This document shows positions 16,537 to 24,699 of a stretch of 64,000 nucleotides of DNA, one piece after another. The position numbers were made by a program, and so were the translations under genes. The DNA lies in assembly GCF_016918505.1 (NCBI RefSeq), contig NZ_JAFFPZ010000014.1, positions 21,366 to 85,365 on the forward strand. The letters run 5' to 3'. The DNA comes from Desulforhopalus vacuolatus. GTDB taxonomy: Bacteria > Desulfobacterota > Desulfobulbia > Desulfobulbales > Desulfocapsaceae. Every line of letters starts with the position of its first letter. Positions within the stretch are counted from its first letter, which is position 1. The notes beneath the pieces are model-generated. The model was not told where the DNA came from and made no database searches. It saw only the letters and a program-made list of their open reading frames with translations.

Positions 16537-17919
16537 TCAATACTTGCCGGTTGTCTTCGCCTGCTTCAGATACTCTTCGCGGGCGTCCTGGAAGCGAACA
16601 TCTTTTTCAATCAGTGCACGGAAGCTGAGAAAATCTTTTTCGGAGATGTGAATAAGACCGTTCAGTGCATATTCCATGATATGGGCGGGCGGGTTGATTC
16701 CTTTTGCCGGGAAGTGCAGCAGATACCTGCGATTTTTAATGCTCATGTACAATGTTTCGCGGCCGATCACCTTGCTTTTCTGAATCTCTTTGAGGAAAAA
16801 GGTGTGACGCTGGAAGGCGCATGCACACTCAATCATGTCATGGTGGAGAATGAAGGGTGGATTGACGCGGAAGACATACAGCAACGGGGTAAACATGAAG
16901 GCCGCCGCGAGAAGGGTGCCGAACATGAGGGCGATATATTCACAGCTGAAGGAGAAGGGAGCCCTTTCTGTCATCAAATACCATGCTGTGGCGATGATTC
17001 CGCCAATGAGCACAAACTGAAAGCCGTCTCGCATTATGGATGAAGTGGTTGTCATGAAACGAATATTCTCTGAGCTGCCGAAGAGGCGTTTGAGAAACTC
17101 TTTCTGTATCTGCGTTTTGATAATGTTCGGTGTGGTATGCGCGAGTTGATCCATAGATTCCATGAAGGCGCTGTCGAATTTCTCTGTATGCAGCCAGGAG
17201 ATGATATCATCAATGGTGGCGAAGAGTTCTTCCGCTTCAGGGAGGCCACTGATATCAAGCCGTGCGGGCTTTTTATCCTCCAGCGTATAGATCAGCAGTT
17301 CATTGAAGAGACGGTGTCGTTTGCGTTGAACAGAACAGCTTGTGGATACCTTGATAATTTCATCATAGTTGAATTCCCTGTTGCCGAAGAGAGAGGGGCA
17401 GATGATGCGGTCTTTTTTCAGAATGCAGCGCGGCCCGGGGGTGATGACAACGCGAAGACAGTGCACAAAAGAGCGCAGGGCGATGATGATCACTCCCAGT
17501 CCAATACCCCCCGTCGGCCAGATGAGCCAGTGGCTGGTGCTGTTGGGCAGCTCAATGATCCAGTTGACTGCTTCCGCTGTGCCCCGGGTGAAGAGAAGGA
17601 TGAAAAGCATCAGCAGAATGGCGCAGCCGAGAAGAAAAAATCTTCCGCCTGCGCTGGTACGGAACTTTTGAGTTCTGCTGCCGAGAATTGACTGCACCGC
17701 ATCAAGACGGATTTGTTCCGGGTTTTTATCGGGGATATTGAAAAACGCGTTTTTTCGTATATTTGCCTCTCGGCGCATGGCAATATTCTGTCGCACCGCT
17801 GTTGCTCTGGCGGCAGGGCTGAGTGTAGACGCTGCTGTGGCGCTGCTGCCTGCTGCGGAGGGAGATGTCAGCCCCTTTATTGTCTGCATTTCTATTGCTT
17901 CAAAATTCTGTACTGTCAT
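16537..17919 (-). CDS. Membrane protein of unknown function with a duplicated layout
   Basis: The 460-residue protein is not recognised. It has a Ser/Ala-rich N-terminus (about 18-45) and two pairs of membrane helices. Pair one lies near 94-112 and 130-152, pair two near 305-324 and 329-350. Each pair is followed by a soluble segment of similar size. The first reads RCILKKDRIICPSLFGNREFNYDEI and the second PFILHHDMIECACAFQRHTFFLKEI, both resembling PH-like (bPH) strands after a membrane hairpin, which suggests an internal duplication. The start codon abuts a family A repeat fragment, which would therefore supply the leader. Confidence 0.75.
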   Translation of the reverse strand: MTVQNFEAIEMQTIKGLTSPSAAGSSATAASTLSPAARATAVRQNIAMRREANIRKNAFFNIPDKNPEQIRLDAVQSILGSRTQKFRTSAGGRFFLLGCAILLMLFILLFTRGTAEAVNWIIELPNSTSHWLIWPTGGIGLGVIIIALRSFVHCLRVVITPGPRCILKKDRIICPSLFGNREFNYDEIIKVSTSCSVQRKRHRLFNELLIYTLEDKKPARLDISGLPEAEELFATIDDIISWLHTEKFDSAFMESMDQLAHTTPNIIKTQIQKEFLKRLFGSSENIRFMTTTSSIMRDGFQFVLIGGIIATAWYLMTERAPFSFSCEYIALMFGTLLAAAFMFTPLLYVFRVNPPFILHHDMIECACAFQRHTFFLKEIQKSKVIGRETLYMSIKNRRYLLHFPAKGINPPAHIMEYALNGLIHISEKDFLSFRALIEKDVRFQDAREEYLKQAKTTGKY

Positions 17920-17920
17920 G

Positions 17921-17957
17921 GGTACCTTGAAACAGCCTGTATTCGTTCATATTCGAA
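17921..17957 (-). repeat. Hairpin-end fragment of repeat family A
   Basis: On the minus strand it reads cttcgaatatgaacgaatac and then aggctgtttcaaggtaccc, matching the right end of full family A copies (24583-24618). Its last bases touch the ATG at 17919, so the element lies exactly in the leader of the unknown membrane protein. Confidence 0.75.
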
Positions 17958-17976
17958 GCACAAAAGAAAATGTATC

Positions 17977-18480
17977 ATACCATTCCTGTTAAGTTATACC
18001 CCGTTTTGTATCCTGTTTATCCATTCATGATTACAAACGACAAAAGGAACCACGAATAAACATGAATTATTACTGAAAGATGAGGTTTATCAGATTGTGG
18101 GCTGCTGCGCCATGGCGGTGCTGAACACGCTGAGCCATGGATTACTGGAAAAACCAGATGAGAATGCCCTTGTGGTTGAATTCGGTCTGTTGCCTGTTTT
18201 GAGGTAATTGATGTTTGAGAGCGTAAAACGCTCAACCCCGACTTTCGGATGACTCCCAAAGTTGATTAATACTCCTGGTGCACTGTACGGCTTAACTTCG
18301 GATACAAACGTTTTCGTTTAATGTGTTGTCCCTGTTCGTGAAAATTCGTGTCTATTCGTGGTTACAAATGACAAAAGGAACCACGAATGGACACGAATGG
18401 ACACGAATTATTACTATTCGCAATCGCCAAAAAAGATGTCTACGCAGTCGCGTTCTCTGGTCAATACAAAATGTAAATAA
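17977..18480 (+). repeat. Dispersed repeat family B, copy 1 (right end eroded)
   Basis: The 504-bp element starts ATACCATTCCTGTTAAG and ends near tcaatacaaaatgtaaat. It contains: a 10-bp-period cacgaat segment; a dead GxxExxY fragment (18063-18207); a gagcgt-aaa-acgctc hairpin; an aaacgttttcgttt block; and a long hairpin with 19-bp arms (18345-18363 and 18379-18397, one G:T pair, 15-nt loop) built from inverted cacgaat arrays. About 235 bp of the middle is identical to copy 2 at 19855-20373. It fills most of the 17920-18511 gap. Confidence 0.88.
18063..18207 (+). pseudogene. GxxExxY-family (PDDEXK_3) gene fragment, copy 1
   Basis: The frame reads ELLLKDEVYQIVGCCA, then MAVLNTLSHGLLEKPDENA and LVVEFGLLPVLR, and then a stop. 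This matches the first 45 or so residues of GxxExxY proteins, whose signature here would be GLLEKPY but reads GLLEKPD. The catalytic half is absent and there is no in-frame start after the cacgaat repeat, so the fragment is dead. It is identical from 18070 onward to the fragment in copy 2. Confidence 0.65.
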
Positions 18481-18511
18481 CGAAGAAGATGGACGATTAT
18501 TCGATGTTCTC

Positions 18512-19831
18512 TTATTTTTTCTTTTCCTTTTCAAGTTGCTTCTCTTTTAATCCGTGCCACCATTCCAGCCGTTTGGCGATTTCTCGCTCAAAGCCGAATG
18601 TAGATGGAATATAATACTCTTTTTCCTCCATGGAATCGGGAAAATATTTCTGATAGCCATAGTTGTTTTCACAGGCGTGTGAGTAACGATATTCCTGGCC
18701 GTATCCCAGTTCCGCCATGGTTTTGGTTGGGGCGTTACGGATGTGCATCGGCGTTTTCAGATGGCCGCTGCTGTCAGCATCCTTCTTTGCCGCAAACCAT
18801 GCGGTTTCGACGGCATTACTTTTCGGCGCGGTGGCAAGGTAGACTACCAGCTGGGTGAGGGCCGTGGTTGCTTCGGGCATGCCGAGAAAGTGGATTGCCT
18901 CCTTCGCTGCAATTGCCTGAACCAGTGCGTTGGGGTCGGCCAGACCTATGTCTTCTGAGGCGATGCGTACCAGCCGGCGGACGAGATAAAGGGGATCTTC
19001 ACCCGATTCGATCATGCGTGCCGCCCAGTAGAGAGCGGCCTGCGGGTCGCTGCCGCGTATTGATTTCTGGAAGGCAGAGATGAGGTTATAATGTTCCTCA
19101 CCTTTTTTGTCGTAAAAAGAGGAGCGTTGCGTCACGAGAGACATTGTCTGTTCGGCATCAATGGTCTCGCCGATCTCGGCGTTGCCAGCCACCATTTCGA
19201 GGTCGTTGAGTCCACGACGGGCATCTCCCCCGGCTCTTTCGGCGAGGATTTGCAGCGCCTCGTCAGTGAAAGAGAGACGCTTGCCAAGAAGGGGAATGGC
19301 ACGACGGTAGATGGCGAGGAGATGCTCTTCGCTGAGGGGATCGAGTACGAACAGGTGGCAGCGGGAGAGCAGAGCAGAAATTATTTCGAAGGAGGGGTTC
19401 TCGGTAGTTGCACCGATGAGCACCACCGCCCCGGATTCTACCCAGGGAAGAAAAGCGTCCTGCTGCGATTTATTGAAGCGGTGGATTTCATCAACAAACA
19501 CCAGAGTTGACTGCTTCTCAAAACGGCGTCGCTGTTCGGCTTCGTGCATCAGTGCCTTGACGTTGGCGATCTTGCTGAAAACGGCGGAGAAAGAGCTGAA
19601 ACGGTGGTGAGTTGACTTCTCAATCAGACGGGCGATAGTGGTCTTGCCACTTCCTGGAGGTCCCCAAAGTATAAAGGAGGTGTAAATGTCTGTGTCAATC
19701 ATCCTGCGCAGCGCGGAGCCTTCTCCGAGTATTTTTTCGTGTCCGGAGACGTCGGCAAGAACCTGCGGACGGATCTTTTCGGCGAGGGGAGCCCCGGCGG
19801 AGTTGTTCTGCTCAAAAAGGGAGGTCTGCAT
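18512..19831 (-). CDS. rarA: Replication-associated recombination protein RarA/MgsA (AAA ATPase)
   Basis: The 439-residue protein has Walker A GPPGSGKTT (57-65), Walker B TLVFVDEIHRF, sensor 1 GATTENPSFE, and the C-terminal tetramerisation region ending FGFEREIAKRLEWWHGLKE. RarA acts at stalled replication forks. I chose ATG 19831 (MQTSLFEQ), the usual family start, over an in-frame ATG at 19861 that lies inside the neighbouring repeat. The gene is bracketed on both sides by nearly identical, directly repeated family B elements, 31 bp from its stop and 23 bp from its start. Confidence 0.94.
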   Translation of the reverse strand: MQTSLFEQNNSAGAPLAEKIRPQVLADVSGHEKILGEGSALRRMIDTDIYTSFILWGPPGSGKTTIARLIEKSTHHRFSSFSAVFSKIANVKALMHEAEQRRRFEKQSTLVFVDEIHRFNKSQQDAFLPWVESGAVVLIGATTENPSFEIISALLSRCHLFVLDPLSEEHLLAIYRRAIPLLGKRLSFTDEALQILAERAGGDARRGLNDLEMVAGNAEIGETIDAEQTMSLVTQRSSFYDKKGEEHYNLISAFQKSIRGSDPQAALYWAARMIESGEDPLYLVRRLVRIASEDIGLADPNALVQAIAAKEAIHFLGMPEATTALTQLVVYLATAPKSNAVETAWFAAKKDADSSGHLKTPMHIRNAPTKTMAELGYGQEYRYSHACENNYGYQKYFPDSMEEKEYYIPSTFGFEREIAKRLEWWHGLKEKQLEKEKKK

Positions 19832-19854
19832 GTGTTGTTCCGAGAGGTGGGATA

Positions 19855-20373
19855 ATACCATTCCTATTAAGTTCTAACCCGCTTTGTATCCTGTTTATCC
19901 ATTCATGGTTACAAACGAAAAAAAGGAACCACGAATGGACACGAATAAACACGAATTATTACTGAAAGATGAGGTTTATCAGATTGTGGGCTGCTGCGCC
20001 ATGGCGGTGCTGAACACGCTGAGCCATGGATTACTGGAAAAACCAGATGAGAATGCCCTTGTGGTTGAATTCGGTCTGTTGCCTGTTTTGAGGTAATTGA
20101 TGTTTGAGAGCGTAAAACGCTCAACCCCGACTTTCGGATGACTCCCAAAGTTGATTAATACTCCTGGTGCACTGTACGGCTTAACTTCGGCTACAAACGT
20201 TTTCGTTTAATGCGTTGTCCCTGTTCGTGAAAATTCGTGTCTATTCGTGGTTACAAATTGCAAAAGGAACCACGAATGGACACGGATAAACACGAATTAT
20301 TACTCATTCGTAATCGCCAAAAAAGATGTCCACGCAGTTACGTCTTCTGGTCAATACAAAATGTAAATGGTAT
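19855..20373 (+). repeat. Dispersed repeat family B, copy 2 (complete)
   Basis: The 519-bp copy has both ends: ATACCATTCCTATTAAG at the left and acaaaatgtaaatggtat at the right. The right end is the imperfect inverse of the left (ATACCATT is shared exactly). The array cacgaatgga-cacgaataaa-cacgaattat shows the clean 10-bp period, and an inverted version lies near 20223-20250. It is directly repeated with copy 1. It fills the 19832-20467 gap; the final 95 bp before the TauE-like stop show nothing recognisable. Confidence 0.9.
19935..20096 (+). pseudogene. GxxExxY-family (PDDEXK_3) gene fragment, copy 2
   Basis: The ATG at 19935 begins MDTNKHEL, encoded by the cacgaat repeat itself, and runs into LLLKDEVYQIVG, then GLLEKPDENALVVEFGLLPVLR and a stop: 53 residues. 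Full-length family members are about 125 residues and end with the nuclease-like core. Both the signature Tyr and the second half are lost, so a functional product is unlikely. Confidence 0.65.
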
Positions 20374-20467
20374 AAATTGTCGGGGGCGGTTTTGCGGTTT
20401 TGTGCCGCCGATTTTACCTGAAATCTGGTGACCTGACAACTGCACTGGTGTTGTGGACAGAAAAAGG

Positions 20468-21241
20468 TCAGAGCAGAACAGCAGCCGCGCTGGCAATGAG
20501 GGTCATGATGAAAAGAAACCATTTCAGGGAGCGTTGACTGGCACGGATTGCCATCTTCACACCAAGCATTGCGCCAATGGTGGAGCCGACACCGAGAATC
20601 AGTCCGGGGATCCAGCGAACCTGATCCTGCACAATGAAGATGAGCAGTGCCACGGCAGTGAAAAAAAGGACAGCGAGTGCTTTGAGAGCGTTGCTGCGCA
20701 CCAGATCATAGCGCAGTGAACCGGCAAAGACAGCAATAAGGGGAAAACCGACTCCGGCCTGAATGAAGCCGCCGTAGAAACCAGTGAGAAGGAGAAACCA
20801 GCGGGAAGAGGGCACATCTGTCACCCTTTTCGTCACTGTGCCGGGAGGGGGTGCAATGACATCAGGGCGGACAAGGGTTATCCCGGCAACAAGGAGCATT
20901 GCCCCGAGAATGAAGTATTTGAGCAGAGTCTGCGGAGCAAAGGCTGCAGCAAATCCGCCAGCTGCAGCGCCGATAAAGAGAGGCAGGAGCATTGCCTTGA
21001 AATCGTGCAGGGGCAGGCAGCCTTTCCGGCGAAAGCCTTCAGCACCGGCAAAACTCTGCATGAGAACACCGATGCGGTTGGTAGCGTTGGCGATATCCGG
21101 CGGCATGCCGAACACCATCAACAAAGGCACCGTGAGGTTGGAACCACCACCGGCAAGGGTGTTGATGACTCCGGCGACAAGGCCAAGAGCGAGCAATGAT
21201 ATTATCTGGATAAGACCATGCGTATTAAAGAGAATGTCCAT
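20468..21241 (-). CDS. TauE/SafE-family (sulfite exporter-like) membrane permease
   Basis: The 257-residue protein has about eight membrane helices. It has the family N-terminal half-repeat GLVAGVINTLAGGGSNLTVPLL followed by NATNRIGVL, and the second half-repeat GFYGGFIQAGVGFPLI. Relatives export sulfite, sulfoacetate or other organosulfur anions; the substrate here is not deducible. It appears monocistronic, with a start codon at 21241. Confidence 0.9.
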   Translation of the reverse strand: MDILFNTHGLIQIISLLALGLVAGVINTLAGGGSNLTVPLLMVFGMPPDIANATNRIGVLMQSFAGAEGFRRKGCLPLHDFKAMLLPLFIGAAAGGFAAAFAPQTLLKYFILGAMLLVAGITLVRPDVIAPPPGTVTKRVTDVPSSRWFLLLTGFYGGFIQAGVGFPLIAVFAGSLRYDLVRSNALKALAVLFFTAVALLIFIVQDQVRWIPGLILGVGSTIGAMLGVKMAIRASQRSLKWFLFIMTLIASAAAVLL

Positions 21242-21309
21242 GAAGAGAGTGCTGACAGGGGTGAGGAATTATTGAAGATCATGCTGTAACAGCATCTCCT
21301 GCTGACATA

Positions 21310-21330
21310 TTGAGGATACCTTGAAGAACC
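21310..21330 (+). repeat. Left-end fragment of repeat family A
   Basis: The stretch ggataccttgaagaacctgg matches the hairpin arm of family A (ccttgaagaacct). It sits 6 bp outside the stop of the MBL-fold gene. It is too short to be certain. Confidence 0.5.
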
Positions 21331-21335
21331 TGGGA

Positions 21336-22184
21336 TTAAGGCTCAATAACGAGTCCAGACTCCATCAGAGAAATTCGTTCGCCCATTACCCTCTGAAGAA
21401 TCTGGCATGCCCGGTCACTTGTGCAGTGTCCGGTCCATACCCGGCCGGTTGTTTCAGCCAGCAGGTATTCACCGATACGGATGATTTCCTCTTCGCTCTC
21501 GTCAGATGCTTCATCTCCTTCTGTGGAGGTGAGGTGGAAACCGCCGATTACTGCCTTGACCGGCAGGTCGGGGAAGTAGTGTCGGGTGGTCTCTATCATA
21601 TTACAGACACCGCTGTGGGCACACCCGGTGAAGATGACGAGTCCGTCTCCCTCATGAATGACAAGAATAAGTTCGTGCTGAAAGTTATCCGGGGAAGTTG
21701 TGCCGTCCGCGTGTCGAAGAAACTGGGAGCGGTTGCCTCGCGGCATTGGCCAGTTTGCTTTTTCAAGAGAAGCAGGAAGAATAAATACATTCGGCAGAAT
21801 CTCAGTGAGCTGGTCTGCTTCGTTGAATTTTTTTACCAGGGCGGCGATGTCTTCACGGAGGTCAATTATCCGTGCGGGTTTTATCCCTTTTTTGCTGCAG
21901 CAGATTCCGTCAGGAAGAGAGGCACGCCAGCCCTGCACGGAACTGTTGCGCTGGAGGAGAGCACTGAAGCCGTTGCCGTGATCGTAGTGGCTGTGGGAGA
22001 GAATAAAGGCGTCAACGTTGCTCAGGTCGATCCCGAGTGTTTCAGCGTTACGGGCAAAGGCGTCGTCGGCTCCGGCGTCAAAGAGCAGATGGGAATTCCC
22101 GACTGAGATATGGAGGGAAAGTCCCCACTCAGAAAGGAGGGCCGGGGATGAGGTACGGTTGTCAACAAGTACAGTTATCTTCAT
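21336..22184 (-). CDS. MBL-fold metallohydrolase
   Basis: The 282-residue protein has the metallo-beta-lactamase motif HSHYDHG (64-70), a distal GCAHSGVCNM block, GGFHL and a C-terminal TGHCTS. The arrangement resembles the subgroup that includes archaeal dihydropterin-ribosyl-aminobenzene-phosphate synthase-like proteins, whose bacterial substrates are unknown. It is cytosolic and monocistronic. The 248-bp gap upstream toward acs is A+T-rich with a small gccaca/tgtggt hairpin near 22300-22317. Confidence 0.87.
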   Translation of the reverse strand: MKITVLVDNRTSSPALLSEWGLSLHISVGNSHLLFDAGADDAFARNAETLGIDLSNVDAFILSHSHYDHGNGFSALLQRNSSVQGWRASLPDGICCSKKGIKPARIIDLREDIAALVKKFNEADQLTEILPNVFILPASLEKANWPMPRGNRSQFLRHADGTTSPDNFQHELILVIHEGDGLVIFTGCAHSGVCNMIETTRHYFPDLPVKAVIGGFHLTSTEGDEASDESEEEIIRIGEYLLAETTGRVWTGHCTSDRACQILQRVMGERISLMESGLVIEP

Positions 22185-22432
22185 GATGTTTAAGAAAATT
22201 TGAATATAAAAAATAGAGATAATGGGTTGCAGTATCTTTGAAAGATGGTACTCTTATTTTTTTTTAAAGTCCATTATTCTCTTTATCCTACATTTCATTT
22301 CATGCCGTGCCACAGTCGTGTGGTGCAGGAATTACTGCTCTGAATTTTTCTCTAGAGCAGGCGGCTCGAAGATGATTCTTACAACCAAAATACAGGAACC
22401 AGACTGGTTCGTGGCAGCAGAAAGGAGTCCCA

Positions 22433-24439
22433 ATGAGCAGTGATTCCGGCTTTGCCGTACGCGGAAAGGAAGAGGCGTATTTCTATTCTTCAGAGGAGTT
22501 CAAGGCCCAGGCCAACCTCACCGATGAGGGAATATTTGAACGTTTCAAATATGAGAATTTTCCAGACTATTATGCTGAATTTTCCGAGCTTTTAAGCTGG
22601 TATAAACCATATTCAAAGATCTTTGACGGCAGTGACGCTCCCTGCTGGAAATGGTATGTTGATGGTAAACTCAATGCCTGCTACAACTGTGTTGACCGTC
22701 ATCTGGCCGAGCTGAAAAATAAGACTGCCATTCACTTTGTGCCTGAGCTGGAGGAGGAACAGACCCAGCATATCACCTATCAGGAATTGTGGGTGCGGGT
22801 GAATGAACTGGCTGCTCTGCTGCGCGATACCGCCGGGTTGAAAAAGGGTGACCGGGTGGCTCTGCACATGCCGATGTGTGCTGAACTGCCCATTACCATG
22901 CTGGCCTGTGCCCGTCTCGGTTTGATCCATAACGTGGTCTTCGGTGGTTTTTCCTCCAGCGCCTGTGCTGACCGTATCGTTGATTCAGGTTCCCGCGTGC
23001 TGATTACTATTGATGCCTACTATCGGGGCGGCCGTCTTCTCCCGCACAAGAAGGTGGATGATGAGTCATGTGAACTGGCAGAGAAGAGTGGGCAGAAGGT
23101 GGATCATGTCCTGGTCTGGCAGCGTTATCCTGGAACAATTTCTGCGGGAGCAACTCTCACTGAGGGGCGGGATATTGTTATCAATGAAGAACTGAAAAAA
23201 TACTACGGCGTGCGGGTGGAACCAGAAGAGATGGATTCCAACGATCCCTTGTTTCTGATGTACACCAGCGGTACTACCGGAAAACCGAAGGGGGCCGTGC
23301 ATGGCACTGGCGGGTATCTCTCCTATGTCACGGCGATGACGAAATATATCCTTGATCTGCACCCTGAGGATGTCTATTGGTGCACGGCCGATATCGGATG
23401 GATTACCGGGCACAGTTTCACCGTGTATGGTCCGCTGGCACTCGGCGGTTCTTCGGTGATCTACGAAGGTGTGCCGACGTATCCCGATGCAGGACGCAGC
23501 TGGCGCATTGCTCAGGATCTTGATGTTAATATTTTTCACACTGCTCCCACTGCCATTCGGGCATTGCGCAAGGTTGGCCCGGATGAACCGCAGAAATATG
23601 ATTTTCATTTCAAACACATGACGACGGTTGGCGAGCCGATTGAGCCGGAGGTATGGCGCTGGTATGAGTCCGTGGTCGGCAGGGGAAAGGCAGTGATCTG
23701 CGATACCTACTGGCAGACTGAGACCGGCGGATTTCTCTGTTCCACTGTACCGGCACTGCAGCCGATGAAGCCAGGCAGCGCCGGGCCAGGTGTACCGGGG
23801 ATTCATCCCGGTATCTTTGATGAAGAGGGCAACATGCTTGAACCGGGCTGCGGCAAGGCTGGTAATGTCTGTATCCGCAATCCCTGGCCGGGCTGTATGC
23901 AGGTCGTGTGGGGTAATCGTGAGCGGTTTGTTAATGATTACTACGGCATGTACAGCAGACTCGACAGCAAAGACTGGCATGACTGGCTTTACCTTACCGG
24001 TGATGCCGGTTCAATGAGTAAGGACGGGTATGTTCGTATCCACGGCAGGATAGATGACGTTATTAACGTCTCTGGTCATCGTCTCGGAACCAAGGAAATT
24101 GAGTCGGCGGCACTTACAGTAGAGGGGGTTGCCGAAGCGGCTGTAGTTGCTGTCGCCAATGAAATCAAAGGGAAAGAGCCGGAGATTTATGTCTCGTTGA
24201 AACCGGGATTTGAATCTTCAGAGGAGTTTGTGCAGAAAATTGCCGATGCCATTACCCGTGAAATTGGTAAGATTGCCAAGTGTCGGAACGTCTGGATTGT
24301 TCCGGATATGCCGAAAACCCGTTCCGGTAAAATTATGCGCCGGGTACTGGCGGCTATCTCCGGCAAGTCGGATGTGGGGAATGTGATGACCCTTGCCAAT
24401 CCGGAAATCGTTGAAACTATTCAGAACATTGTCAAATAA
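22433..24439 (+). CDS. acs: Acetyl-CoA synthetase (AMP-forming)
   Basis: The 668-residue protein has the adenylate-forming motifs YTSGTTGKPKGAVHG (about 280-294), TYWQTETGG, YLTGD, GRIDDVINVSGHRLGT and the C-terminal PKTRSGKIMRR. The lysine of that last motif is the site usually controlled by acetylation. It activates acetate to acetyl-CoA in the cytoplasm. The start ATG at 22433 follows an aaaggag ribosome site. It is monocistronic. A family A repeat lies between the stop and the apparent terminator at 24642. Confidence 0.96.
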   Translation: MSSDSGFAVRGKEEAYFYSSEEFKAQANLTDEGIFERFKYENFPDYYAEFSELLSWYKPYSKIFDGSDAPCWKWYVDGKLNACYNCVDRHLAELKNKTAIHFVPELEEEQTQHITYQELWVRVNELAALLRDTAGLKKGDRVALHMPMCAELPITMLACARLGLIHNVVFGGFSSSACADRIVDSGSRVLITIDAYYRGGRLLPHKKVDDESCELAEKSGQKVDHVLVWQRYPGTISAGATLTEGRDIVINEELKKYYGVRVEPEEMDSNDPLFLMYTSGTTGKPKGAVHGTGGYLSYVTAMTKYILDLHPEDVYWCTADIGWITGHSFTVYGPLALGGSSVIYEGVPTYPDAGRSWRIAQDLDVNIFHTAPTAIRALRKVGPDEPQKYDFHFKHMTTVGEPIEPEVWRWYESVVGRGKAVICDTYWQTETGGFLCSTVPALQPMKPGSAGPGVPGIHPGIFDEEGNMLEPGCGKAGNVCIRNPWPGCMQVVWGNRERFVNDYYGMYSRLDSKDWHDWLYLTGDAGSMSKDGYVRIHGRIDDVINVSGHRLGTKEIESAALTVEGVAEAAVVAVANEIKGKEPEIYVSLKPGFESSEEFVQKIADAITREIGKIAKCRNVWIVPDMPKTRSGKIMRRVLAAISGKSDVGNVMTLANPEIVETIQNIVK

Positions 24440-24460
24440 ACCGGAATCCGACAGCGTAAT

Positions 24461-24620
24461 GGAAATATCGAAGAACCGGTCTTTTACCCATTTCCTTCGT
24501 TACAGTTAAAAATTTATCCGCGAAGGTACGCGCCAGACTCTGGTATTTAAAGTTATAGGCGGTAAATTTCCTTGAAGAACCTCGAATATGAACGACATGC
24601 AAGGTTTTTCAAGGTACCCT
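24461..24620 (+). repeat. Dispersed repeat family A, copy 3
   Basis: This 160-bp copy has gaagaaccggtc at the left and ggtttttcaaggtaccc at the right. The right 50 bp fold on themselves (ccttgaagaacct with aggtttttcaagg). It sits in the 3' untranslated region of acs, before the terminator. Confidence 0.88.
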
Positions 24621-24641
24621 GATGAAAGAAAAAGTTGTGGA

Positions 24642-24672
24642 AGGCGGGGGCTGAAAAGCTCCTGCCTTTTTT
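24642..24672 (+). terminator. Rho-independent terminator downstream of acs
   Basis: An 11-bp stem with one mismatch (aggcgggggct at 24642-24652, agctcctgcct at 24657-24667) has a gaaa loop and is followed by a T tract. It lies 200 bp after acs because a repeat occupies the space between. Confidence 0.85.
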
Positions 24673-24699
24673 ATTGCCGGGCTGTTGGCAGATGTTTTA

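Noticed and set aside
18331..18415. Clustered cacgaat repeats considered as a CRISPR array.
   Set aside because: The period is 10 bp, with no unique spacers of 30 bp or more, and no cas genes are present.
17977..20373. Repeat pair around rarA considered as an IS-based composite transposon.
   Set aside because: Neither flanking copy encodes a transposase; the only frame is a dead GxxExxY fragment.
22290..22432. A sigma-54 promoter considered upstream of acs (tggtgc...ctgct).
   Set aside because: The GG and GC elements are not 10 bp apart, so the -24/-12 rule fails.
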